DNA of 64,000 nt from Pseudarthrobacter phenanthrenivorans (GCF_000813845.1 NZ_JWTB01000019.1:1-64000), one strand, 5' to 3'. Shown: positions 8,298-18,788, counted from the first letter of the stretch. Notes: generated by a model not told the origin, from the letters alone. A program made the numbers and translations.

Positions 8298-9326
8298 ATG
8301 GAATACCGCCCGCTCGGCCGCACCGGTGTGCAGGTCAGCCCCCTCTGCCTCGGCGCGATGATGTTCGGCCCCTGGGGCAACAACGACCGCGCCGACGCCA
8401 CCCGCATCATCCACCGCGCCCTGGACGCCGGCATCAACTTCGTCGACACGGCAGACGTCTACTCCGCCGGCGTCTCGGAAGAGATCGTCGGCGAAGCCCT
8501 GGCAGGCAGACGCCATGACGTCTTCCTCGCCACCAAGTTCTTCATGCCCATGAACGAAAAGGACCCCAACCAGCGCGGCGGCTCCCGCCGCTGGATCATG
8601 CGCGCGGTGGAGGACTCGCTCCGCCGGCTGAACACCGACTACATCGACCTTTACCAGGTGCACCGCCCCAGCCCGGACACCGATGTGGAGGAAACCCTCG
8701 GCGCCCTCACCGACCTGGTCCAACAGGGCAAGGTGCGGTACATCGGCTCGTCGTCCTACTCCGGGTCGCAGATCGTGGAGGCGCAGTGGGCGTCCCGCGA
8801 GCGCAACCTCGAACGGTTCGTCACCGAACAGCCGCCGTACTCCATCCTGACCCGCGGCATTGAGGAGGATGTCCTGCCCACGGTCCAGCGGCACGGGATG
8901 GGCACCCTGACCTACAGCCCGCTGGCCGGCGGCTGGCTCTCCGGACGGTGGCGGAAGGACTCCGCGTCACGTCCCACCTCGAGTGCCCGGCCCAGCGCCC
9001 GGTTCGACATGACCCAGCCCGCCAACCAGCGCAAGCTGGACATTGTGGAGGAGCTGGCCCAGGTGGCCGAATGGGCAGGCGTGACGATGATCGAGCTGGC
9101 CATCGCGTTCGTGATCAACCACCCCGGCGTCACGGCGGCGATCGTGGGGCCACGGACCATGGAGCAGCTGGAGTCCTACCTCCCCGCCGCGGACACCAGG
9201 CTTGCCCCCGAGGTCCTGGACCGCGTCGACCAGCTGGTGGCCCCCGGCGTCACCGTCAACCCCGAGGACAACAGCTACGGCGCCCACGAACTGACAGCAC
9301 AGGCACGACGGCGGCACGGCGCCTGA
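8298..9326 (+). CDS. Aldo/keto reductase, second type (YajO/Tas-like)
   Basis: 342 aa; it starts MEYRPLGRTGVQVSPLCLGA, the usual opening of the larger AKR subgroup. Catalytic residues are D50 (NFVDTAD), Y55, K80 (LATKF) and H122 (YQVHRPS). AAAGGAGAG precedes the ATG, and the gap to the upstream AKR is only 11 bp, so the two are co-transcribed. It is from a different AKR subfamily than its neighbour, so it is not a recent duplicate. Confidence 0.9.
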   Translation: MEYRPLGRTGVQVSPLCLGAMMFGPWGNNDRADATRIIHRALDAGINFVDTADVYSAGVSEEIVGEALAGRRHDVFLATKFFMPMNEKDPNQRGGSRRWIMRAVEDSLRRLNTDYIDLYQVHRPSPDTDVEETLGALTDLVQQGKVRYIGSSSYSGSQIVEAQWASRERNLERFVTEQPPYSILTRGIEEDVLPTVQRHGMGTLTYSPLAGGWLSGRWRKDSASRPTSSARPSARFDMTQPANQRKLDIVEELAQVAEWAGVTMIELAIAFVINHPGVTAAIVGPRTMEQLESYLPAADTRLAPEVLDRVDQLVAPGVTVNPEDNSYGAHELTAQARRRHGA

Positions 9327-9368
9327 CTGCCGGGCCGCACCTCACCCAACCCTACGAAAGGACATCCC

Positions 9369-10199
9369 ATGGCAACGTGGCTCATCACAGGCTGTTCGAC
9401 CGGACTTGGCCGGGCACTGGCGGAAGCCGTGCTCGCGTCCGGGCACAACGCCGTCGTCACCGCCCGCAACGTTGACGCGGTGGAGGACATCGTCGCCGGC
9501 TTCCCGGACACCTCCCTGGCACTCCCCCTCGACGTCACGGACAAGGCCCAGATCAGCGCGGCGGTGAAGGCAGCGGAGGACCAGTTTGGGGCGATCGACG
9601 TGCTGGTGAACAACGCCGGTTACGGGTACCGCGCCGCGGTGGAGGAAGCGGACGACGCCGATATCCGCCGGCTGTTCGACACCAACTTCTTCGGCGCGGT
9701 GGACATGATCAAGGCGGTGGTGCCGGGCATGCGCGCGAACAAGTCAGGCTCCATCCTGAACATTTCGTCCATCGGCGCCCGGATCACCCCGCCCGGCTCC
9801 GGCTATTACGCGGCCACCAAGGCGGCACTGGAGGGCATGTCCGGGTCGCTGCGCAACGAGCTGAAGCCGCTGGGCATCAACGTCACCGCCATTGAGCCGG
9901 GCGGCTTCCGGACCGACTTCGCCGGCCGTTCGCTTACTCAGTCCACGACGGCGATCGGTGACTACGCGGACACTGCCGGCAAGCGCCGCAAGGAAGTCGA
10001 CACCGCGCACGGCACCCAGCCCGGGGACCCGGACAAGGCTGCCAGGGCGATCATGGCCGTCGTCGAATCCGCCAACCCGCCGGGCCTGCTGGTCCTGGGC
10101 ACCGATGCATTCGGCGCCTTCGGCAAGGTGGCCGAGGCGCAGCGGGCCGAGCTGGACCAGTGGCGGGAGCTGAGCACCAGCACGGACATCACCGACTGA
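9369..10199 (+). CDS. SDR-family oxidoreductase
   Basis: 276 aa classical short-chain dehydrogenase. The cofactor motif TGCSTGLG is at residues 7-14, the NNAG motif at 81-84, the catalytic Ser at about 133 and Y147-AAT-K151. The pattern ITGCSTGLGRALAEA is common in SDRs annotated as oxidoreductases acting on small ketones. GAAAGGA precedes the ATG and the gap from the second AKR is 42 bp, so it closes the three-gene reductase operon. Repeat copy E follows its stop by 16 bp. Confidence 0.9.
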   Translation: MATWLITGCSTGLGRALAEAVLASGHNAVVTARNVDAVEDIVAGFPDTSLALPLDVTDKAQISAAVKAAEDQFGAIDVLVNNAGYGYRAAVEEADDADIRRLFDTNFFGAVDMIKAVVPGMRANKSGSILNISSIGARITPPGSGYYAATKAALEGMSGSLRNELKPLGINVTAIEPGGFRTDFAGRSLTQSTTAIGDYADTAGKRRKEVDTAHGTQPGDPDKAARAIMAVVESANPPGLLVLGTDAFGAFGKVAEAQRAELDQWRELSTSTDITD

Positions 10200-10215
10200 C
10201 CTGCCGGCCGGCGGC

Positions 10216-10319
10216 CCGCGACGCGCAAAAACATCATCGCGGCGCAAATTCCCCCACGCAGCCCACATTTGGGCAGCGATCTGGAAGGTGCGCGGCACAA
10301 ATGAGCATGCGCGTCGCGG
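10216..10319. repeat. Intergenic palindromic repeat, copy E
   Basis: The cleanest copy. Perfect 12-bp outer arms CCGCGACGCGCA (10216-10227) and TGCGCGTCGCGG (10308-10319). Inner arms GCGCAAATTCC and GGAAGGTGCGC pair at 9 of 11 positions. The core GCCCACATTTGGGC (10261-10274) is a 5-bp hairpin with a 4-nt loop. It starts 16 bp after the stop of the reductase operon, and no T-run follows. Confidence 0.75.
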
Positions 10320-10339
10320 CCGCCTAGGCCAGCAAAATC

Positions 10340-10354
10340 GAGTACCCGGTACTC
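10340..10354. promoter_or_regulatory. Perfect 7-bp-arm palindrome GAGTACCCGGTACTC
   Basis: Arms GAGTACC and GGTACTC around a single C, 74 bp upstream of the small membrane-protein start. The symmetry and position suggest a repressor or activator site. No dedicated regulator is adjacent. Confidence 0.35.
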
Positions 10355-10427
10355 ATGACATGACGCTTTCCCGGTGCGAAAGTGGAGATGTTCCGTCAAC
10401 CTGCGACTCAAAGTTGGAAACCGCACC

Positions 10428-10862
10428 ATGGCAGCAAAGCGGCGGCGATCAGGCAGCAAGGGCGCCGGCGGCATCGGATGTGCCCCGTTCCTCATCCTGA
10501 TCGGCATAGCCCTGATCATTCAATACTGGTGGGTCCTGCTGATAGCTGCGGGCATGGTTGCGCTGACTGTGGCCCTGATGCACGCGGCAAAGGCCCCGCC
10601 CCGCCCGGTCCGCGTACCCCCGCCCAAGCCGCAGCCCGCCGTCGTCCCACCCCGGCCGGTCCTTGCCGGCGATGACCTCACAGCCCAGATGCGGGCCCAA
10701 AAGCAGGTGGGCCGTATACGGGAAATGCAGGAGTGGGACTACGAGTGGATCCGGCTTGCCCATCCGGGGAAGAGCCTGCGCGAAGTCAACGACATCGCGA
10801 ACGCCCATTTCGCCCGGGGCCGCTCCATCGGCATCAACTGGGGAGACCCCTCCGCCCCCTGA
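10428..10862 (+). CDS. Small membrane protein of unknown function
   Basis: 144 aa from ATG 10428. Basic N terminus (AAKRRRSG), then one or two membrane segments (CAPFLILIGIALIIQYWWVLLIAAGMVALTV region), a Pro-rich linker (PPRPVRVPPPKPQP) and a charged soluble tail with EMQEWDYEWIRLAHPGKS. Similar small proteins with this tail occur in Arthrobacter, but I know no function. The in-frame ATG at 10374 would add 18 residues without a ribosome site. It is convergent with the arsenic operon; repeat copy F lies between. Confidence 0.65.
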   Translation: MAAKRRRSGSKGAGGIGCAPFLILIGIALIIQYWWVLLIAAGMVALTVALMHAAKAPPRPVRVPPPKPQPAVVPPRPVLAGDDLTAQMRAQKQVGRIREMQEWDYEWIRLAHPGKSLREVNDIANAHFARGRSIGINWGDPSAP

Positions 10863-10871
10863 GCTTTGTTG

Positions 10872-11007
10872 GCGACGCGCGGCTGGGTCTCCCCGACCGT
10901 ACCCTCGCGACGCGCATCTGCATTTTCGCGGCGCACATTCCATCACGCGGCCCACATGTGGGTAGCGGTTCTGCGGGTGCGCGTCGAAAATGAGCAGCCG
11001 CGTCGCC
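10872..11007. repeat. Intergenic palindromic repeat, copy F
   Basis: Outer arms GGCGACGCG (10872-10880) and CGCGTCGCC (10999-11007), an additional GACGCGCA at 10909-10916, a perfect 8-bp second stem CATTTTCG / CGAAAATG, a third GGCGCAC/GTGCGC stem, and a perfect 12-bp core palindrome CCCACATGTGGG (10951-10962). It separates convergent genes ending at 10862 (+) and 11034 (-). Confidence 0.75.
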
Positions 11008-11033
11008 ACCGGGCAGGCCGCCGGCGCCTATCC

Positions 11034-12395
11034 CTACACAGGAGCCGTTTCGCCGGTGCGGCCGTGCTGCAGGCCCGTGGCGAAGCCGATGGTCACGGGC
11101 ACCGGGGCGGAGCAGCAGGAACCGTCAGCAGCGTCCGCCGCGTCGTCCGGAATGCTCGTGGAGCAGACGCCGGTTTCCGGGAGCTCGAGTTCCACGGCGT
11201 CCGCGGCCTCGGTGTCCCCGGCTAGGGCGGCGGCGATGGAGCGGACCTGCTCGTACCCGGTGGCCATGAGGAACGTGGGCGCGCGGCCGTAGGACTTCAT
11301 GCCGGCCAGGTAGAAGTCCTTTTCCGGCTGGGCCAGGATGCCGGCGCCGTGGGCCGGGACCGTTCCGCAGCTGTGGAAGTCCGGGTCGATCAGCGGGCCC
11401 AGGGCCCTGGGTGCCTCGACGGCCGGGTCCAGGTCCAGCCGCAACTCGGACAGCATGGCCAGATCCGGGCGGAACCCGGTTGCCGGGATGACCCGGTCCA
11501 CCGATACGGCGCGGCCGTCCGCAGCGTGCACGGTCACGGCGTCGTCGTGCACGTCGATGGAGGCCGTGTGGAAGTTGGTGAGGAGCTGGACGGCCCCGGT
11601 GTCGACGGCGGTGCGGAGCCTGGCCCCGAGCTGGCCGCGGGCGGGGAGCTGGTCGGCGTCTCCGCCGCCATAGGCGCGGGCCGGGCTGGCGGCGCGGATA
11701 GCCCAGAGGACTTCGGTGCCGGGGTTGGCGCGGGCCAGCCGGGCCAGGTCAAGGACCATGTTGGCGGCCGAGTGGCCGGAGCCGATGACCAGGGTCCGGC
11801 GGCCGGCAAACCCGCCGGCGGACACGTCCGGGAGCGGTCCGGTGACGAGTCCCGCGGCACGCGCTTCGGCCTCGCCCGGTACCGGCAGCCCGGACGAACC
11901 CAGCGGCGCCGGGGTGGTCCAGGTTCCGGACGTATCGATCACGGCGCGGGCCGGCACCTCGGTGACCTGGCCGCCGTCGTGCTCTATGCGCAGGAGGAAC
12001 GGGGCACTTTCCCGGCCCTGGCTGCGGCCCTTGTCCATGCCCTGCCGGGTGACGGCCACAACGCGCGCCCCGGTAAGAATCCTGTCCCGGAGCTCCGGCG
12101 TGGCCGCCAGCGGCTCGAGGTAGTCGGAGACGATCTGGGCGCCGTACGGCAGGGCCGTGGGCCGGGGCGCTTCCCAGCCGTTGCGTTCCAGGAGCCGTAC
12201 GGAGGCGGGGTCGAGGTTGTACTTCCAGGTGGAGAACACCCGGACGTGGCCCCATGAACGGATGGCGGAGCCCACCGTGGGGCCGACCTCGAGGACGAGC
12301 GGTTCCAGGCCGCGTTCCAGCAGGTGCGCGGCGGCGGCCAGGCCCACGGGACCGGCTCCGATCACGGCAACAGGCAGGGACTCCTTGGATGTCAT
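11034..12395 (-). CDS. ArsO-like flavoprotein monooxygenase/oxidoreductase of the arsenic operon
   Basis: 453 aa. The FAD site GAGPVGLAAAAHL is at about residues 12-24, and a second nucleotide site GSGHSAANM near 205 makes it a two-dinucleotide-binding flavoprotein of the ArsO/FMO-like type. The tail is Cys-rich: CSTS and GSCCSAP near the end could hold As(III). It is the last gene of arsR-aquaporin-arsC-flavoprotein, 15 bp after arsC, which ties it to arsenic handling. Whether it oxidises an arsenic or sulfur compound or recycles a thiol is not visible. Confidence 0.8.
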   Translation of the reverse strand: MTSKESLPVAVIGAGPVGLAAAAHLLERGLEPLVLEVGPTVGSAIRSWGHVRVFSTWKYNLDPASVRLLERNGWEAPRPTALPYGAQIVSDYLEPLAATPELRDRILTGARVVAVTRQGMDKGRSQGRESAPFLLRIEHDGGQVTEVPARAVIDTSGTWTTPAPLGSSGLPVPGEAEARAAGLVTGPLPDVSAGGFAGRRTLVIGSGHSAANMVLDLARLARANPGTEVLWAIRAASPARAYGGGDADQLPARGQLGARLRTAVDTGAVQLLTNFHTASIDVHDDAVTVHAADGRAVSVDRVIPATGFRPDLAMLSELRLDLDPAVEAPRALGPLIDPDFHSCGTVPAHGAGILAQPEKDFYLAGMKSYGRAPTFLMATGYEQVRSIAAALAGDTEAADAVELELPETGVCSTSIPDDAADAADGSCCSAPVPVTIGFATGLQHGRTGETAPV

Positions 12396-12410
12396 GGCGT
12401 CAACAACCTT

Positions 12411-12821
12411 TCAGGCCGAAGCAGGGATAAGGGAGGCAATGAGGGATTCGACGCGGGTCTTGATCTCGTCGCGGATGGGCCGGACGGAGTCCACGCCCTT
12501 GCCGGCGGGGTCCTCCAGGACCCAGTCCTCGTAGCGCTTACCCGGGAAGTAGGGGCATTCGTCGCCGCAGCCCATGGTGATCACCACGTCGGAGTCCTTG
12601 ACGGCCTCGGTGGTGAGGACCTTGGGGATTTCGGCCGACATGTCGATGCCCACCTCCGCCATGGCCTCGACGGCGGCCGGGTTCACCTTCTCCGCGGGCT
12701 GTGACCCGGCGGAGCGGACCTCGATGGCGCCCTGGGAGAGGGTGGTGAGGAAGGCTGCGGCCATCTGGGACCGGCCGGCGTTGTGGACACAGACAAACAA
12801 AACTGAGGGCTTGTGGCTCAT
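12411..12821 (-). CDS. arsC: Arsenate reductase (LMW-phosphatase fold)
   Basis: 136 aa. The phosphatase-type CX5R loop is C11-VHNAG-R17-S. C85 and C89 (MGCGDECPYFPG) provide the redox relay, and EDWVLEDPAGK is the conserved Asp loop. This is the family that reduces arsenate to arsenite using thioredoxin or, in actinobacteria, mycothiol; the C85-x3-C89 spacing is closer than in the classic staphylococcal enzyme, so the thiol partner is open. Its start overlaps the aquaporin stop by 4 bp, so translation is coupled. Confidence 0.92.
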   Translation of the reverse strand: MSHKPSVLFVCVHNAGRSQMAAAFLTTLSQGAIEVRSAGSQPAEKVNPAAVEAMAEVGIDMSAEIPKVLTTEAVKDSDVVITMGCGDECPYFPGKRYEDWVLEDPAGKGVDSVRPIRDEIKTRVESLIASLIPASA

Positions 12822-13522
12822 GAGAGCACCTTTCGGTCGGCCGCCGGGGCAGCAGGAGCGTCGGTAAAGGAGGGGTAGAGGAACCGGACCAGGACGTAGC
12901 CGGCGGCGGCGCCGAGCAGCTGCGCGAGGATAAAGGCAGGGGCCGACGGCGGTGCGATGCCGGCGAAGGTGTCCGTGACGGTCCGGGCGATGGTCACGGC
13001 GGGATTGGCGAAGCTGGTGGAGCTGGTGAACCAGTAGGCGGCGGTGATGTAGCCGCCGACGGCGAAGGCCACCCGGTCCGCGCGGCCGGACCGGACGGTG
13101 CCGAAGATGACCAGCAGCAGCCCCACGGTGGCGATGACCTCGCCCAGCCAGAGCCCGGCGCCCGTGCGTTCATGGGTGGAAAGGGTCACGGCGTCCAGCC
13201 CGAACATCAGGTTTGCCGCGACGGTGCCAACCAGGCCGCCCAGGACCTGCCCGCCGATCAGGGCGCCGGTTGTCCGGGTGTCGATGAGCCCCAGCGCCCG
13301 TTCCACCAGGGTCACCACGGGATTGAACGACGCCGAGACCGGCTGGAGTGCCACAATCAGCGCTACCAGCGCGGCACCCGTGGCGAGGCTGTTCTGCAGG
13401 AGCTGCAGCCCGGCGTCGTGCGGGGACAGCCTGGACGCCATCACGCCCGAGCCGACCACCGCCATGACCAGGAACGCGGTACCCACAAACTCCGCCGCGG
13501 CGCGGCGTGCCAGGACATTCAC
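12818..13522 (-). CDS. Aquaglyceroporin-type channel (MIP family) in the arsenic operon
   Basis: 234 aa, six membrane segments and the two pore half-helices: the first has NPV (SFNPVVTLVERALG) in place of NPA, the second is canonical NPA (FANPAVTIARTVTD). An aquaporin between arsR and arsC replaces the usual arsenite pump, as in the AqpS arrangement of Sinorhizobium, where arsenite made by ArsC leaves by downhill flow through the channel. Start and stop overlap its neighbours by 4 bp each way, so the operon is tightly coupled. Confidence 0.88.
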   Translation of the reverse strand: MNVLARRAAAEFVGTAFLVMAVVGSGVMASRLSPHDAGLQLLQNSLATGAALVALIVALQPVSASFNPVVTLVERALGLIDTRTTGALIGGQVLGGLVGTVAANLMFGLDAVTLSTHERTGAGLWLGEVIATVGLLLVIFGTVRSGRADRVAFAVGGYITAAYWFTSSTSFANPAVTIARTVTDTFAGIAPPSAPAFILAQLLGAAAGYVLVRFLYPSFTDAPAAPAADRKVLS

Positions 13523-13869
13523 GACGCCTGGCCCCCGATCAGTGCCGCGAGGTTCTGCAGCGCCCCGGTGCGGGCCCGGTAGTAGACCCAGACGCCGCGC
13601 TTCTCCCGGTCCAGCAGCCCCGCCTCGTACAGGATCTTCAGGTGGTGGCTGATGGTGGGCTGGGAGAGGTCAAAGGCATCGTTGAGGTCGCAGACGCAGG
13701 CTTCGCCGCCTTCATGCGAGGCGACCATGGACATCAGCCGCAGCCGGACGGGATCGGCCAGCGCCTTCAGCAGCGGGGCAATCCCCTCCGCTTCCTGTTC
13801 GGACAACGGCTCGCGCGCCAGTGGGGCGCAGCAGGCTGCGGCCTCCACCGGGCTCAACTCCATAGACAT
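13519..13869 (-). CDS. arsR: Arsenical-responsive repressor ArsR
   Basis: 116 aa winged-helix repressor: LLKALADPVRLRLMSM, then CVCDLNDAF and the recognition helix SQPTISHHLKIL. Candidate As(III) ligands are C13-C14 near the N terminus and C58/C60 (ACVCDL), a layout like the Corynebacterium glutamicum ArsR (Cys15/16 plus Cys55) and unlike the E. coli CxCxxC helix. Possible starts are ATG 13869 and 13863. Neither has a ribosome site and both lie in the operator palindrome, so a leaderless transcript is plausible. It represses the four-gene ars operon it heads. Confidence 0.9.
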   Translation of the reverse strand: MSMELSPVEAAACCAPLAREPLSEQEAEGIAPLLKALADPVRLRLMSMVASHEGGEACVCDLNDAFDLSQPTISHHLKILYEAGLLDREKRGVWVYYRARTGALQNLAALIGGQAS

Positions 13870-13902
13870 AGACACATGTAAATATATACATCCATCTATG
13901 TC
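13865..13902. promoter_or_regulatory. ArsR operator/promoter palindrome
   Basis: AT-rich island in GC-rich DNA. Outer arms GACATAGA (13865-13872) and TCTATGTC (13895-13902); inner near-palindrome ATGTA (13876-13880) / TACAT (13887-13891). The outer left arm contains the first possible arsR start codon. TATATT on the minus strand is a candidate -10. A repressor bound here would cover both promoter and start. Confidence 0.65.
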
Positions 13903-14016
13903 TTTCGTACAACCCCTCTCCGCCTCCCCTAAAAGCCCGCGCCCCTTGCTGCCCCACCATGCGCGGACCATAGGATGGCCCCTGTAGTTTGTTTGCCACA
14001 GATGAAGGGCCCACCC

Positions 14017-14790
14017 ATGATCGAGATCCTGAACCCTGCTGAAGTGGCCCGGGCACGGGAGACCGGGGCCCTGGTGGCGGACATCCTGCAGTCGATGAAA
14101 AGCCGCGCGACGGTGGGCACCAACCTGCTGGACATCGACCAGTGGACCAAGGAGATGATCACCGATGCCGGGGCCGAGTCCTGCTACGTGGACTACGCGC
14201 CGTCGTTCGGCCGCGGCCCGTTCGGGCACTACATCTGCACCGGTGTCAACGATGCCGTGCTGCACGGACTCCCACACGATTACGCGCTGGCCGACGGCGA
14301 CCTCCTGACCCTGGACCTCGCCGTCGTCTTGAACGGGGTGGCCTCGGACGCCGCCATCAGCTTCATCGTGGGGGAATCCCGGCCCGCGGAGAGCGTGGCG
14401 ATGATCGAGGCCACCGAGCGGGCGCTTGCGGCCGGGATCGCCGCGGCCGGGCCGACCGCCAAGATCGGCGACATCTCCTACGCCATCGGCCGCGTCCTCA
14501 CCGATGCCGGGTACCCGGTGAACACCCAGTTCGGCGGCCACGGCATCGGCTCCACCATGCACCAGGACCCGCACGTGCCCAACAGCGGACGGCCCGGGCG
14601 CGGCTTCAAGCTGCGGCCCGGCCTGCTGCTGGCGCTGGAGCCGTGGATCATGGCGGACACGGCGGAATTGGTGACGGACGACGACGGCTGGACCCTTCGG
14701 AGCGCCACCGGCTGCAGGACGGCCCACACGGAGCACACCATCGCCATCACCGAAGACGGCGCCGAGATCCTGACCCTGCCTTCCCGGTAG
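14017..14790 (+). CDS. map: Type I methionine aminopeptidase
   Basis: 257 aa pita-bread-fold metalloprotease removing N-terminal Met from new proteins. Metal ligands are visible as the two Asp of LTLDLAVVLNGVASDAA, the His of GGHGIGSTMHQDPHVP, the Glu of LALEPW and the Glu in HTEHTIAIT. The start is ATG 14017, 7 nt after GAAGGG; the upstream in-frame ATG at 13975 would begin inside the promoter region shared with arsR. Actinobacteria usually carry two or more paralogues, so this need not be the housekeeping copy. Confidence 0.9.
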   Translation: MIEILNPAEVARARETGALVADILQSMKSRATVGTNLLDIDQWTKEMITDAGAESCYVDYAPSFGRGPFGHYICTGVNDAVLHGLPHDYALADGDLLTLDLAVVLNGVASDAAISFIVGESRPAESVAMIEATERALAAGIAAAGPTAKIGDISYAIGRVLTDAGYPVNTQFGGHGIGSTMHQDPHVPNSGRPGRGFKLRPGLLLALEPWIMADTAELVTDDDGWTLRSATGCRTAHTEHTIAITEDGAEILTLPSR

Positions 14791-14793
14791 TGC

Positions 14794-15321
14794 CTAGTCG
14801 GTCCCGGCCACCTGGCTGCGGCGTTCCAGCAGCAGGGTGTCCTGCCAGTGCCCGGCCTTGGGTCCGTGGCTGATCCGCGCGATCCGCTCCCGCGTCCCCA
14901 CCACCCGGAAGCCCAGCTTGCGGTGCAGCGCAAGGCTGGCCAGGTTTTCGGGGAAGATGCTGGACTGGATGGTCCAGATCCCCGCAGCCTCCGTGGAATC
15001 GATCAGGGCGCTGAGGAGCAGCCGGCCCACGCCCCGGCCGTGTGTCTGCGGCGCCACATAGATGGAATGCTCCACGACGCCCCGGTACACCTCCCGCGAG
15101 GAAACCCGCGACACCGCGGCCCAGCCCAGGACCCGGCCGGCGTCCGCGGCGATGAGCCGGTGCTCGGCCAGCCGGCCGCCGTCGAACGCCTCCCAGGTGG
15201 GTGGCTCGCTCTCGAACGTCGCCTCACCGGTGGCGATGCCCGCGGCGTAGATGGCGTGCACGGACTCCCAGTCGTCCGGGCACATGGGGCGGATCGTGAC
15301 GGGGCTCTGCATGGGTTCCAT
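14794..15321 (-). CDS. GNAT acetyltransferase, phosphinothricin-acetyltransferase type
   Basis: 175 aa. Opens VTIRPMCPDDWESVHAIYAAGI and has the acetyl-CoA loop QTHGRGVGRLLL (about 92-103), followed by NLASLALHRKLGFRVVG, the conserved end of the Pat/bar branch (YncA/MnaT-like amino-acid or amine N-acetyltransferases). Start at ATG 15321 or 15312. It is convergent with map, with 3 bp between stops. The substrate is unassigned. Confidence 0.85.
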   Translation of the reverse strand: MEPMQSPVTIRPMCPDDWESVHAIYAAGIATGEATFESEPPTWEAFDGGRLAEHRLIAADAGRVLGWAAVSRVSSREVYRGVVEHSIYVAPQTHGRGVGRLLLSALIDSTEAAGIWTIQSSIFPENLASLALHRKLGFRVVGTRERIARISHGPKAGHWQDTLLLERRSQVAGTD

Positions 15322-15886
15322 TATGGTGGCCGGGCCAGCCCCGACTCGCGGTTCCCGGCCATGGCCACCGGGCCCGGGTGTAAATAATCCGTCAATTAAA
15401 CGTTCCGGCCGTCCGCGCCGCGCCTGCACCGGCCTTTGATGGATGCAGAAACAGCACGTGTGGAGGCAGGAGCACAGATGCGGTGGGATGAGGTACCGGA
15501 GGACCGCGGCAGGATCAGGTTTGCCGCGGCTGCCGAGGCGGTGGAGGGCTACGGCGGCCGTGGAGTGAACGGCCGTGCCCTTCAGCCGGCCACCGGCTAC
15601 GTGTTTCCTGACCAGGACGGCGAGGAGTGGTGGGTCATCTTCCAGCCTTGGCCGTCCCCCGGCCCTGCCGGCCACAACGTTCCCGGTGACATCCTGGCGT
15701 GCAACGACTCGTACGGCGACATGGTGCACGTCGTGGTGCTGGCAGCGGGCGTTCGCGAGGACGACGCCGAGGCCGCCTTCCGCGCGGACCGCCCGGTCAG
15801 CCTGGCGGACGCCGTCCGGGTTGCGGGTGCTGTTCCGCACCTGGCGGCAGTGGTCCACAAGTCCGGGACGACGGCGGAGCCTCCGC

Positions 15887-17863
<1,977 letters not shown>

Positions 17864-18035
17864 GTCTGCCTTTCCGCGCTGCCCTGTGCACCGCGACCAC
17901 TGCGAAGCTAGCACCGGCGAAAACTGCTGACCTGCGGAAAAGACATTTATTGACGAATCCTTTACGCCTGGAATTGCCCGCCGGGAGGACTTTCGCCCCA
18001 AGTGCGTGAACACCGCGCGCGCCTAGCATCAAGGC

Positions 18036-18788
18036 ATGTCGGCGCAACTGCCCAATGCCCAGGCCTGGTGGCCGCTGTACAGGATCGGCGGTACTGCCGG
18101 GCTGCTGTTGGTCGTTTCCGGCGTGGCCGCCCTCGCGCTCTACGTGGTGGATCCGCCGCCCGTTTCCGGTGGGGAGGCTACGCTGCAGTTCATCGCGGAC
18201 CACAAGGCCTCGTACATCGCCCAGCAACTTCTCTGGCTTGTCCCGTCGCTGTTCGGGCTGGTCGTCTTCGTTGCCCTCCTGGTGGCCCTGTTCCCGGCTA
18301 GTCCCAGCCTGGCGGTCCTGGGCTTCGCGGTCGGCGCAGCCTCGTGGACCGCGCTCCTGGCGGTGCCGGTGACCAGCGAAGGAACCCTTTCGCTGGTCTA
18401 CTTAAGCGACCAGTACGCTGCCGCGGCCCCCTCCGCGAGGCCTGCCTTCGTGGCGGCTGCGGAGGCCTTCGTGGCCGAGAACAACACGGTCTCGCTCGCC
18501 GGGGCGCTCACACCGCTGGGGATCCTCCTGATCTCGCTGCCCATGGTCCGGGGTGTCCTTCCGCACTGGGCTGGCTGGCTTGGCATTGCCACGGGCGCCC
18601 TCGGCCTCGCCAGCGAGGCCCTGCGCTTCATCATGCCGTCCCTCTACGCCGTCTACGGGCCGCTCCTTTGGGCCTGGTTCGCCGTCGTCGGCATCTCGCT
18701 CCTGCGGCTGTCCCGCCGCGGCGGATCCCCCGCCCCTCCTGCCCGGCGGCCATCACTGCGGGCCTACAAAAGAGAGCGCGCTGCCTGA
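18036..18788 (+). CDS. Integral membrane protein, DUF4386-like
   Basis: 250 aa with about six to seven hydrophobic segments, an extracytoplasmic loop rich in Ala and Ser (AAAAPSARPAFVAAAEAFVAENN) and a basic Pro-rich tail. The arrangement is like DUF4386-type multi-pass proteins, but the match is by impression only. Divergent from the APC permease with 172 bp between. Confidence 0.65.
   Translation: MSAQLPNAQAWWPLYRIGGTAGLLLVVSGVAALALYVVDPPPVSGGEATLQFIADHKASYIAQQLLWLVPSLFGLVVFVALLVALFPASPSLAVLGFAVGAASWTALLAVPVTSEGTLSLVYLSDQYAAAAPSARPAFVAAAEAFVAENNTVSLAGALTPLGILLISLPMVRGVLPHWAGWLGIATGALGLASEALRFIMPSLYAVYGPLLWAWFAVVGISLLRLSRRGGSPAPPARRPSLRAYKRERAA

Noticed and set aside
11349..12257. 302-aa plus-strand frame inside the ars flavoprotein
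   Set aside because: Shadow of the real gene: Gly/Arg/Val-biased translation with no fold signature and no ribosome site.
13870..14736. Long minus-strand extension of the arsR frame over the methionine aminopeptidase
   Set aside because: Antisense to a well-supported map gene with complete metal ligands; the winged-helix protein starts at 13869. High GC keeps the opposite frame open.
15322..15858. N-terminal extension of the GNAT frame
   Set aside because: No homology before residue MEPMQ, and it runs through the upstream region of the 15478 gene.
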